A DNA stretch of 64,000 nt from Flavobacteriaceae bacterium (GTDB lineage Bacteria > Bacteroidota > Bacteroidia > Flavobacteriales > Flavobacteriaceae): positions 62,001 to 126,000 of the forward strand of contig JAPOSZ010000034.1 in assembly GCA_026709415.1 (NCBI GenBank). The letters run 5' to 3'. The notes under the pieces were generated by a model that was not told where the DNA came from, searched no databases, and saw only the letters and a list, made by a program, of their open reading frames with translations. Made by a program: the position numbers and the translations under genes. Every line of letters begins with the position of its first letter. Within the stretch, counting starts at the first letter, position 1. Shown one piece after another: positions 47,658 to 55,812 of this stretch.

Positions 47658-50600
47658 CTATAAGTATTGATTTTCAATGTTTTCCAATACAGAGTCTCCT
47701 GTAATATCTTGAAACTTTTCAAAGTGATTCGACAGTTCAGCATGTACTAACTCTTTTTTTTCTCTTCTTCCTGCTGCGGGATCGAATCGAGACATAGGGG
47801 GCAAGCATTTGGACATTGATGTTCCGGTACTTGAGATGAATCCATTTTTGAAACCCTCTATCATAAATTCGTAGGTGCAGTTTCGTTTTAAATTTTCTTT
47901 TTCGATGATTGCATCTAGTTCTTGACTCCACTTTTGTTCAACAAATACTGGCCAATCTTTGTCAATATCTGATTGGACATTCAGATGATCAATAAATTCC
48001 ATAATTAAATCTTTTTTATTTCTTAGAGAAACACTGGAATTGATGGCCTTTTCAATATTTAATCTGTGATGTTTATCTCGAGTGTGTTTTTCGTGATATT
48101 TTTTAACCATATCTAAGATATAGTCCACATTAATATCGACTTGTTTTATTAATTCAATTTCAAAAATCAAATCATCGTTAATGTTTTCAACATCAGTTTC
48201 TCCTTTTTTTCTATGCTTTTGATACAAGTCGAGGTAGATGCTTTGATAATCTCGTTGGTCTCTTTCAGATAGAATTTCATTTCCAGAAAACTCATCAAAA
48301 GTTTCAAGAACATTTTTCAATTTCAATTGTTTGTTAAAAAGTAAAATGAAGTCCTTTTCGTTTTGTTCGCCGATGATTTGTCTTTTTAAGGGAAATAGTG
48401 AAAGGATTTTTTCAACGATTGATTTATATCCTTCAAATTCTTTGTTATTTTCGGTATATCCATCGTAGTAGTCTTGATACTTTTTCAGTAAGACAATTCC
48501 TTTGGCTTTTTCATCACCAAATAGAGCAATGGCTTCATTTGTTGACTTTTCGAGATTTCTGAAACTCACAATATTTCCAAAGTTTTTAATTCTGTTTAAA
48601 ATTCGATTTGTTCTTGAAAATGCTTGCATCAAGCCATGTAATCTGAGATTTTTATCAAGCCAAAGTGTATTCAAAGTTTTCGCATCAAATCCAGTGAGAA
48701 ACATGTTCACCACAATCAATAAATCGATTTCCCTTTCTTTGACTCTTTGACTGATGTCTTTGTAATAATTCTGAAATTTTTCTGATGATGTATCAAATGA
48801 TGTCTTGAACATGGCATTATAATCTTGGATGGCATCATCCAAAAAATCACGTGACCCTTGCTCTAAAAATTCTGTGTTTTCAAGGTTTTCATCAATAAGC
48901 CCATCATGGTTGTCATCATTTTCATTGACGTTATAGCTGTAGATTAAGGCTATCTTTAGTTTTTTATCACTAGGTAGGGTCTTCATTTTTGATTGAAAAA
49001 CTTGATAGTATTTTTTAGCAACATCGATTGATGAAACAGCAAAAAGGGAGTTGAATCCTTTGAGTCTTCGACTGCTTAATTTATATGTTGCGTTTCGTTT
49101 GGTCTTTTGGTTAAACTGTTTCAGGATATAGTCTACAATTTTTGAATGTCTTTTAGGTGAATTCAGAGCCGCTTCTCGATCAATATCAGGTACTTTATTG
49201 TTTTCGATTCTTTCCTCTTCACGAAATGTTTGAACCCAATCAACTTTAAAGGGCAACACATTTTCATCCGTAATGGCATTAACAACAGTGTAAGAGTGCA
49301 ATCGAATCCCAAAAACTTGCTCCGTAGTTTTGAATAACGTTTTACTACTGGAGGGGGCATTGACAGGAAAAATAGGCGTTCCCGTAAAACCAAACAAATG
49401 GTACTTTTTGAAAGCTTGAACTATTTTTTGGTGCATACTACCAAATTGAGATCGATGGCACTCATCAAAGATGATGACCACATGTTTTTTGAAAACGGAA
49501 TGTTTTGCATTCTTTTTGATAAATCGATCAAGCTTTTGAATGGTGGTAATGATGATCCTTGCTTGGGGATTTTCAAATTGTGTTGTAAGAATTTTAGTAC
49601 TAGCATTACCATTAGCGGCTCCTTTTTGAAACTTATCGTATTCTTTCATTGTTTGATAATCTAAGTCCTTACGATCGACAACGAAAAGAATCTTTTCCAA
49701 ATCAGGCAACTTACAAGCCAATTGTGCTGTTTTAAAACTTGTTAATGTTTTACCAGATCCTGTTGTATGCCAGATATATCCTCCAGCATCAATGGTTCCA
49801 TATTTTTTATAATTGGCGCTTATTTCAATGCGTCTTAAAATATGTTCGGTGGCTGCTATTTGATAGGGACGCATGACCAATAACTCTTCTTCAGAAGTAT
49901 AAACACAGTAACGTGTTAAGATGCTTAAAAGAGTATGCTTTGCAAAAAATGTTTCTGCAAAACACATTAAATCTCTGATATGATTGTTTTTTTCGTCAGT
50001 CCACCAACTTGTGAATTCGTAACTATTGCTTTTTGATTTTACTTCCCTTTTTAATCTCGAAGATTCTTTGACATGAACTGATCGAGTGGTGTTACTATAA
50101 TATTTGGTTTGAGTACCATTAGATATGACAAAGAGTTGAACATATTCAAATAAACCCGATTCTGACCAAAAACTTTCTCTTTGATAACGGTTAATTTGGT
50201 TGAAGGCTTCTCTTAATAAAGAACCTCTTTTTTTTAATTCAACATGGACTAAGGGGAATCCATTGACCAGAATGGTGACATCATATCTATTTTTCCTTTT
50301 TCCTTCGTTTGCCTCATATTGATTGATGACTTGTAGATAATTATCATGAATATTGTCTTTTTGAATCAATCGAATGTTTTTGGTTGTTCCATCATCGCGT
50401 GTTAATATTTTAATGTAATCCTCTTGAATGACATTTGTCTTTTCTTTAATTCCTTGATTTTTGTTTGATATATATGAATCAAAAAACCGTTTCCATTCTT
50501 TATTACTGAATTGATAATCATTGAGTTTTTCTAGTTGTATTCTCAAATTCTTTTTTAAACCCTCTTCATTTTTGATTGGCACATATTCATAGGCTTGCGC

Positions 50601-50735
50601 TTGAAGTTGTTGAATAAAAGATTTTTCAAGTTCGTACTCTGATTGATACTTCGTACTTCGATCTTTTTCTGAATCATATTCAGAGACAACAGTGCTTTGA
50701 GGATTTAATGCAACGACGTTGTATTTAGTGCTCAC
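47658..50735 (-). CDS. hsdR: Type I restriction enzyme, restriction subunit HsdR
   Basis: HsdR translocates and cuts unmethylated DNA. The 1025-residue protein has the nuclease motif near D152, E166 and K168 (in RYDVTILVNGFPLVHVELKK), Walker A in HTTGSGKT (about 324-331), DECH at 424-427 and further superfamily 2 motifs (VVNMFLTGFDAKTLNTLW; GLMQAFSRTNR). All look intact. GTG start, 11-bp overlap with the fourth specificity unit. It is the last gene of the hsdM-hsdS-hsdR operon. Confidence 0.95.
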   Translation of the reverse strand: MSTKYNVVALNPQSTVVSEYDSEKDRSTKYQSEYELEKSFIQQLQAQAYEYVPIKNEEGLKKNLRIQLEKLNDYQFSNKEWKRFFDSYISNKNQGIKEKTNVIQEDYIKILTRDDGTTKNIRLIQKDNIHDNYLQVINQYEANEGKRKNRYDVTILVNGFPLVHVELKKRGSLLREAFNQINRYQRESFWSESGLFEYVQLFVISNGTQTKYYSNTTRSVHVKESSRLKREVKSKSNSYEFTSWWTDEKNNHIRDLMCFAETFFAKHTLLSILTRYCVYTSEEELLVMRPYQIAATEHILRRIEISANYKKYGTIDAGGYIWHTTGSGKTLTSFKTAQLACKLPDLEKILFVVDRKDLDYQTMKEYDKFQKGAANGNASTKILTTQFENPQARIIITTIQKLDRFIKKNAKHSVFKKHVVIIFDECHRSQFGSMHQKIVQAFKKYHLFGFTGTPIFPVNAPSSSKTLFKTTEQVFGIRLHSYTVVNAITDENVLPFKVDWVQTFREEERIENNKVPDIDREAALNSPKRHSKIVDYILKQFNQKTKRNATYKLSSRRLKGFNSLFAVSSIDVAKKYYQVFQSKMKTLPSDKKLKIALIYSYNVNENDDNHDGLIDENLENTEFLEQGSRDFLDDAIQDYNAMFKTSFDTSSEKFQNYYKDISQRVKEREIDLLIVVNMFLTGFDAKTLNTLWLDKNLRLHGLMQAFSRTNRILNRIKNFGNIVSFRNLEKSTNEAIALFGDEKAKGIVLLKKYQDYYDGYTENNKEFEGYKSIVEKILSLFPLKRQIIGEQNEKDFILLFNKQLKLKNVLETFDEFSGNEILSERDQRDYQSIYLDLYQKHRKKGETDVENINDDLIFEIELIKQVDINVDYILDMVKKYHEKHTRDKHHRLNIEKAINSSVSLRNKKDLIMEFIDHLNVQSDIDKDWPVFVEQKWSQELDAIIEKENLKRNCTYEFMIEGFKNGFISSTGTSMSKCLPPMSRFDPAAGRREKKELVHAELSNHFEKFQDITGDSVLENIENQYL

Positions 50736-51336
50736 TCGGTTTTTCTTTGAACGTTAATAGTTTATCACGATAGAATTCGTATTGCTTTTTTCTTGATTTT
50801 ATTTCAGCAGGTAATCCCATAGATAAATCATTGATGAGCGTATCAAACTCTTCTAAAATGGAAGCTTTCATAATTTGTTGTGACATTGGTGGCATGGGAA
50901 TCCTGATTTTTGCAAATCGTTGTTTTGAAATATTAAATCGCGTGACTCCGCTAACCGATTTTTTGATTTGTTTTCTGAAATGCTTACTTCTTAAATAGTG
51001 TTTTAAAAATTTAGGGTAAAATTGATAGCTATTGTTGAAACGAAACCCAAAGCAAAAGCTATTCAAATACAATGCATGGTTGACTTCATCAGTTACCACC
51101 GAAGACATGCCACAATCTTCGGGTGTTTCTGAAGAACCTGTGAAAATGACATCACCATATTCCATTTGATTTTGATTTTCATTCGCACCAACTTTGACAA
51201 ACGATGTGATATTTTCCGTGTCAATTTCCATGTTATGAAACACATTCTTGTACGAGATGTATTTTACATTTCCATTAGAAAAATCATTTTTCGTTTTTCC
51301 CCTTAGACCACTAAAGAAATATCCTAATTCTCTCAA
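50725..51336 (-). CDS. Fourth specificity unit of HsdS, currently out of frame
   Basis: A 203-residue half specificity subunit: one target-recognition domain, then the conserved spacer LSMGLPAEIKSRKKQYEFYRDKLLTF. It starts at a TTG, overlapping the hsdS stop by 4 bases. If the G8 tract at 51354-51361 gained one G, the frame from hsdS would read on as GGAIEYKELRELGYFFSGLRG and join this unit. It could now be made by re-initiation or be silent. Homologous to the three units of hsdS. Confidence 0.85.
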   Translation of the reverse strand: MRELGYFFSGLRGKTKNDFSNGNVKYISYKNVFHNMEIDTENITSFVKVGANENQNQMEYGDVIFTGSSETPEDCGMSSVVTDEVNHALYLNSFCFGFRFNNSYQFYPKFLKHYLRSKHFRKQIKKSVSGVTRFNISKQRFAKIRIPMPPMSQQIMKASILEEFDTLINDLSMGLPAEIKSRKKQYEFYRDKLLTFKEKPSEH

Positions 51337-53096
51337 TTCTTTATATTCAATTGCCCCCCCCGATTTTTGAAGGTTAGTAGTTCATTGCGATAGTATTCAT
51401 TCTGTTTTCTTCTCGCTTTTTGCTCAGCAGGCAGACCAATAGATATATTAGTCGTTAGCTTGTCGAATTGATCTAGAATGGAAACAATCTGATTTTGTTG
51501 TGAAATAGGTGGCACTGGGATTTTGAATTTCTCAACAGTATCTTTAGATAAACTTGGAATTCCAGCTCCTTTTTTCGAATTCATTAATTCCCTTTGTCCG
51601 TTTTTCAAAACATAATAGAGGAATCGATTGGAGATGAAATTTTTATTCGGTTTCACGACATAGCAATGAGCATTTGCCCAGAAGTTTTCTTGCATATAAT
51701 TCACATGGCCAGCTGAAGCTCCTCCTTGACTAATGGTAATGGTATTCGCTTCTGTATTGTATTGATTATACCATCCAGAAGGATTGATACCACCGTTGAG
51801 AACAGGGTATTTTCCATTCATCGTCAAAACGGATCGATTCAATTGTTTCCCTGTATTGATGTCTGATAGATGTTTCAAGTCAATATAAATTACCCCCCCC
51901 CTAATTTTGAAGGTTAGTAGTTCATTACGATAGTATTCGTACTGTTTTTTTCTTGCTTTTTGCTCAGCAGGGATACCTATGGAAAGGTCGTTTGCAAGAG
52001 TATAGAATTCATCAAGAATGTGTACAATATGTTTTTGTTCAGAGACTGATAGAATAGGAATTTTGAATTGATTAACAATACTAGAACTCAGATTATTAAT
52101 CGTAGAACTTGCGATTGTATCACTAAGATATTTTAAAAATTTACTACTAGAGAGCACGTGAAATAAAAATCGACTATGAAGCATTTCATTGGTTCTTAAA
52201 ACAGCCATAAAAGCCCCAAATGAACGATCTGAATTTTCTTTTATGTATGCAACCTTACCTACATGTTTTATGCTCCCACTTGCTGTGCTAATTAAAATAT
52301 CATTTGACTTTAATCTTTGATCATTCCGAATCGTCACACTCTTAGAAATGTATTTTACTTTTTCTAGATTTAGATAATTACTTGAATAATCGATGTTGTT
52401 TGATCTTAAAATCATTGTTCCATTCTCTGAATCTATTTCGTCACTTTTTCGATAAGTGACCCCCCTGACATATGTAATGAATTGCCCCAACGGCTCAAGT
52501 TCTATTTGCCCCCCCCCGTTTTTATTATCGAATGTCAAAAGAGCATTTCGATAATATTCATATTGTTTTTTACGAGCCTCAAGTTCCGCCTCAAGTTCCG
52601 CCTCAAGTTCCGCCTCAAGTTCGGTGAACTTGTCTAAAATTTTCGCTATTTCCTCCTGAATTTTAAGGGGGGGGGTAGGAATCTGAAGATTATTTAAATC
52701 TTTACCATACACGTGCGGTACTCCAGATCCTTTTTTTTTATTGTGAATTTCTTTCTGTTTGCTTTTAAGAAAATAGTATAGGTATTTGGTATTTAGTATT
52801 TTATCATTTGCATCAACTGAAAAAGAATCAGATAAAAAAACGGGTATATCCCAGTATTTTACAAATCCTGCATACGCTCCCGAACCTGAAACCGATATAG
52901 TCTCACCGTTTCTATTTGAAGTATCATGATAATATGAAGGTTTTTGACCACCGCTAACCACTGGCACATTTCCATTTCTAGCATTTTGCCTTGTAATCAT
53001 TGTACCTCTTTTAAAAGAACATACGTCTCCCAAGTTTCTATATTCGATCCCATCCGGACATAATTCTGAAATTAACTTTTCAACTTGGTTCATCAT
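51333..53096 (-). CDS. hsdS: Type I specificity subunit HsdS with three recognition domains
   Basis: HsdS chooses the DNA sequence for both methylation and cutting. The usual subunit has two target-recognition domains; this 588-residue frame has three, each followed by a conserved spacer (ARKKQYEYYRNALLTF, ARKKQYEYYRNELLTF, ARRKQNEYYRNELLTF at about 175, 382 and 562). Poly-G tracts of 9, 9 and 8 lie at the three unit ends (residues 195-197, 400-402, 580-582), and a C9 tract is in the IPTPPL motif (142-144). ELEA is repeated four times at 160-175. The start overlaps the hsdM stop as TGATG (an upstream TTG is also open). Confidence 0.92.
   Translation of the reverse strand: MMNQVEKLISELCPDGIEYRNLGDVCSFKRGTMITRQNARNGNVPVVSGGQKPSYYHDTSNRNGETISVSGSGAYAGFVKYWDIPVFLSDSFSVDANDKILNTKYLYYFLKSKQKEIHNKKKGSGVPHVYGKDLNNLQIPTPPLKIQEEIAKILDKFTELEAELEAELEAELEARKKQYEYYRNALLTFDNKNGGGQIELEPLGQFITYVRGVTYRKSDEIDSENGTMILRSNNIDYSSNYLNLEKVKYISKSVTIRNDQRLKSNDILISTASGSIKHVGKVAYIKENSDRSFGAFMAVLRTNEMLHSRFLFHVLSSSKFLKYLSDTIASSTINNLSSSIVNQFKIPILSVSEQKHIVHILDEFYTLANDLSIGIPAEQKARKKQYEYYRNELLTFKIRGGVIYIDLKHLSDINTGKQLNRSVLTMNGKYPVLNGGINPSGWYNQYNTEANTITISQGGASAGHVNYMQENFWANAHCYVVKPNKNFISNRFLYYVLKNGQRELMNSKKGAGIPSLSKDTVEKFKIPVPPISQQNQIVSILDQFDKLTTNISIGLPAEQKARRKQNEYYRNELLTFKNRGGQLNIKN
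51354..51361 (-). repeat. G8 tract at the end of hsdS unit 3
   Basis: Eight G on the coding strand (C on +). With 8 the frame ends seven codons later; with 9 it would read into the fourth unit (AIEYKELRELGYF); with 10 it stops after four codons. Confidence 0.9.
51362..51441 (-). repeat. Direct repeat, spacer of hsdS unit 3
   Basis: About 80 bases encoding IPAEQKAR(K/R)KQxEYYRNELLTF are nearly identical to 51902-51981; the longest exact block is ttttgaaggttagtagttcatt. The copies could recombine and delete or exchange the unit between them. Confidence 0.7.
51893..51901 (-). repeat. G9 tract at the end of hsdS unit 2
   Basis: Nine G on the coding strand at residues 400-402. With 8 the next codon is TAA; with 10 a TGA follows within five codons. 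Only lengths of 9 (plus multiples of 3) read on into unit 3. Confidence 0.9.
51902..51981 (-). repeat. Direct repeat, spacer of hsdS unit 2
   Basis: Second copy of the repeat at 51362-51441; together they bracket unit 3 with its tract. Confidence 0.7.
52509..52517 (-). repeat. G9 tract at the end of hsdS unit 1
   Basis: Exactly three Gly codons (residues 195-197). With 8 the frame stops at TAG after two codons; with 10 at TGA after a few codons. Only the present length opens unit 2. Confidence 0.9.
52576..52623 (-). repeat. Four 12-bp repeats encoding ELEA in hsdS
   Basis: The unit gcctcaagttcc on the + strand is repeated four times (last base of the fourth differs), encoding ELEA four times between the first recognition domain and the RKKQYEYYR helix. 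In EcoR124I a 12-bp repeat encoding TAEL at the equivalent place changes the distance between the two half sites of the target. Here the same effect is inferred. Confidence 0.9.
52667..52675 (-). repeat. C9 tract inside hsdS unit 1
   Basis: Nine C on the coding strand, within the codons for IPTPPL at the end of the first recognition domain. A change in length would end the protein before the first spacer and so switch off specificity altogether. Confidence 0.9.
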
Positions 53097-54727
53097 CAAA
53101 TGTTTGAACCTTCTAAATCTGAAACAATTGCATCGATTTCTTTTCTTAAAACTTGCTGACGACCAACGATCTCCTTAATATAAGCATTCAATTTGATAAT
53201 ATCAACTATTTCGCTTTTGTCCTCTTCTTCCACATAACTCGATATACTTAGATTACACTCATTCTCCAAAACAACTTTATTGTCAATCAAAGATGAAAAG
53301 TGTTTGATATCATTTCGATTAAAAATAGTTTCTAAAATTTTTCTACGATTTATCTCTCCTAGTTGATTTTTATTTCCACTCTTTACAAATTCCGTTGAAG
53401 CATCAATAAACAGCACTTTATTATCTCTCTTACTTTTTTTAAGTACTATAATACATGTTGAAATTGAAGTCCCAAAAAACAAATCAGATGGCAATTGAAT
53501 GACTGTATCAACATAATTATTTTCAATTAGATATTTTCTAATCTTCATTTCAGCTCCGCCTCGATAGAGTGTTCCTGGAAATTGAACAATGGCTGCAGTA
53601 CCCTCTGTTGATAATGACGAGAGCATATGCATTGTGAATGCCAAGTCTGCTTTACTTCTGGGAGCTAAAACGCCTGCTGGTGAAAAACGTGAATCATCAA
53701 TGAGTAAAGGATTTGCGTTCCCTTCCCATTTAATGGAATAGGGTGGATTAGAAACAATCGCGTCAAAAGGTCCCTCATCCAAATGTTTTGGATCAATCAA
53801 TGTATCACCAAGTGCTATATCAAATTTGTCAAAATTGATGTCATGAAGGATCATGTTAATACGACATAAGTTATATGTTGTTAGGTTTATTTCTTGACCA
53901 TAAAAACCTTGACGAATTTGTTCCTTACCAAGAACTTTTGCAAACTGTAGTAGAAGCGATCCACTTCCTGCTGCCGGATCGTAGACTTTTTTAATTTCTT
54001 TTTTATCCCCAATCGTTATCCTTGCTAATAATTCGCTGACTTCTTGAGGTGTGAAAAATTCACCTCCCGATTTACCTGCTCCTGATGCGTACATGGTCAT
54101 TAGAAATTCATAAGCATCACCGAAAGCATCAATCGAGTTATCAGCATATTCGCCAAATTCAAGGTTTTGAATTGATTGAAGAATACTGACTAGTTTTTTA
54201 TTTCTGTTTTCAACAGTATTCCCTAATTTAGGGGAATTAACATCAATGTCATTAAATAAACCTTTAAAGTCACTTTCACTATCGGTACCAATAGCTGAAC
54301 TTTCAATGTTAGAAAAAACCTGCTCTAATGTTTCATTCAAATTGGAATCATTGGGGGCATAATAAGTCACATTTTTGAATAGTTCACTTGGAAGTATGTA
54401 AAATCCTTTTTCACTAATAGTACCCTCTCTTCCATTTTCAGCTTTTTCATCAGATAATTTCGCATAATCAAAGTTTGGGTCTAACTTTCTTTCTTCTTTG
54501 TTGATGTAATTACTAATATTTTCACTAATAAATCGGTAAAACAAGATGCCAAGCACGTATTGTTTAAAATCCCATCCATCAACACTTCCGCGTAAATCAT
54601 TGGCGATTTTCCATATAGTCTTGTGTAATTCTGCACGTTCTTTTTGACTATTTACGGTTCTACTATTTACCATGTTAATGATTTCTAATTTGAATTTTCG
54701 TTGAGCAACTTCATACCATTGATACAA
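53096..54727 (-). CDS. hsdM: Type I methyltransferase subunit HsdM
   Basis: HsdM methylates adenine at N6. The 543-residue frame has the N-terminal HsdM helical domain (ELHKTIWKIANDLRGSVDGWDF), the SAM-binding VYDPAAGSGSL (near 250-258) and the catalytic NPPY (327-330). The ATG at 54673 (residue 19) could also be the start, giving a length closer to other HsdM proteins. Coding overlaps the hsdS start by one base, so translation is coupled. Confidence 0.95.
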   Translation of the reverse strand: MYQWYEVAQRKFKLEIINMVNSRTVNSQKERAELHKTIWKIANDLRGSVDGWDFKQYVLGILFYRFISENISNYINKEERKLDPNFDYAKLSDEKAENGREGTISEKGFYILPSELFKNVTYYAPNDSNLNETLEQVFSNIESSAIGTDSESDFKGLFNDIDVNSPKLGNTVENRNKKLVSILQSIQNLEFGEYADNSIDAFGDAYEFLMTMYASGAGKSGGEFFTPQEVSELLARITIGDKKEIKKVYDPAAGSGSLLLQFAKVLGKEQIRQGFYGQEINLTTYNLCRINMILHDINFDKFDIALGDTLIDPKHLDEGPFDAIVSNPPYSIKWEGNANPLLIDDSRFSPAGVLAPRSKADLAFTMHMLSSLSTEGTAAIVQFPGTLYRGGAEMKIRKYLIENNYVDTVIQLPSDLFFGTSISTCIIVLKKSKRDNKVLFIDASTEFVKSGNKNQLGEINRRKILETIFNRNDIKHFSSLIDNKVVLENECNLSISSYVEEEDKSEIVDIIKLNAYIKEIVGRQQVLRKEIDAIVSDLEGSNI

Positions 54728-54787
54728 ATCACTGAGATACCTTTATTTAAAGTAAATTAAGTTCTACATTTCATTGAACCCGGCTAA

Positions 54788-54817
54788 CAAAATTAGAGTT
54801 TTGACTAACTCAACAAA
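54788..54817 (-). promoter_or_regulatory. Promoter of the hsd operon
   Basis: On the minus strand TTTG (54814-54817), 18 bases, then TAATTTTG (54788-54795). Both boxes match the Bacteroidota consensus with normal spacing. It lies 61 bases upstream of the hsdM frame. Confidence 0.65.
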
Positions 54818-54870
54818 TAGTTCAAGTTAAATTACTTTCAAAGTCAAGTCTTCCAAGGTTTTTCCAAAAG

Positions 54871-55812
54871 TCAAATTTCAAACCTGTTGGGACCGTTTGT
54901 AAAATAAAAGTCAAGATTTTGCAGCCTCTTGGTAATCGAAGCTTTCTGACTATAATTTCTTTCAAACGCTTCTTTAATCGCAGGGGAATTAAGCCAATTA
55001 TAAGTATCCCTATCGACTGTTTGATTTTCAATGGATACTAAAAATTTTTTGTCTAAATCATTAAGTGATTGATGTATTCTTTGAGCTGTGTAGCGAATGG
55101 ATTCTACACATAAATTGTAATCAAAATAAAATCTGCTCATTCCAATAAATTGAGTCTTTACTTTTTCTTCCCATATTTTGCGTAGAGGATTTAATATATT
55201 GAAAATGGAGGCACTACTCAGAATTAAGTTTTTAAAAATCCCCTCTTTTATTTTTTCTGTAATCTGATCTCTGCTGAGGAAAACATAAGAATCAAATGCA
55301 TCTCTTGCATGCTGCCTTGCTAAGCAAGTAAGCAGTTTACTTCCCATAATTTGCCAATCAGGAATTAGTCTCACTTCGAATGGCTCTACATGAAACTCTC
55401 TTGCAATAACTTTATTAATCGGTTGACTTATCACTTCACCAATGGCTTCTCTACTATCAATTGATGTATCTATGAATATCTCTATATCATTTTTTTTCAC
55501 GTAGCTTCTTAATCTGCCTTCTTCTCTGTGAACTTGGTATCCCTTTGCCACTAGAGTTTCTTTAATTCTTCTAAGGTGATAAAAAATATTACTCTTTGCC
55601 TTTTCATGACCTTCATGAATCAGGTATTTCAGATCTATGTCTGTTGATAAACGATACAAGTCGTCAAAGAGAAAGAAATTAATTGCAGTCCCCCCCCCCC
55701 CGTGTAAAGCAAACATATCAAATTCGTTCACTATGGGAAGTATTTCTAGAACTAAAGAAGCTTTTTCTAAATACTCTTTGTTAAATGGTATTTTTTTATT
55801 CCTATCAAACAT
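54871..55812 (-). CDS. AbiEii-type nucleotidyltransferase toxin with G12 tract
   Basis: A 313-residue toxin of the DUF1814/AbiEii family, which blocks growth by modifying tRNA or a similar target. The core LHGGGGTAINFFLFDDLYRL followed by STDIDLKYL holds the nucleotide-binding Gly and the metal-binding DID. The four glycines (38-41) are encoded by a run of 12 G; most relatives have two Gly here. With 11 or 13 G the frame ends within about 20 or 4 codons. Downstream gene of a three-gene operon; overlaps the preceding antitoxin by 8 bases. Confidence 0.85.
   Translation of the reverse strand: MFDRNKKIPFNKEYLEKASLVLEILPIVNEFDMFALHGGGGTAINFFLFDDLYRLSTDIDLKYLIHEGHEKAKSNIFYHLRRIKETLVAKGYQVHREEGRLRSYVKKNDIEIFIDTSIDSREAIGEVISQPINKVIAREFHVEPFEVRLIPDWQIMGSKLLTCLARQHARDAFDSYVFLSRDQITEKIKEGIFKNLILSSASIFNILNPLRKIWEEKVKTQFIGMSRFYFDYNLCVESIRYTAQRIHQSLNDLDKKFLVSIENQTVDRDTYNWLNSPAIKEAFERNYSQKASITKRLQNLDFYFTNGPNRFEI
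55690..55701 (-). repeat. G12 tract inside the AbiEii-type toxin
   Basis: Twelve G on the coding strand exactly fill codons 38-41. It is the longest mononucleotide G/C run in the window. Position is within the first 13% of the frame, where slippage would silence the toxin. Confidence 0.9.

Noticed and set aside
52576-52623. Tandem repeats as a CRISPR array
   Set aside because: Units are 12 bases without spacers and lie in frame within hsdS.
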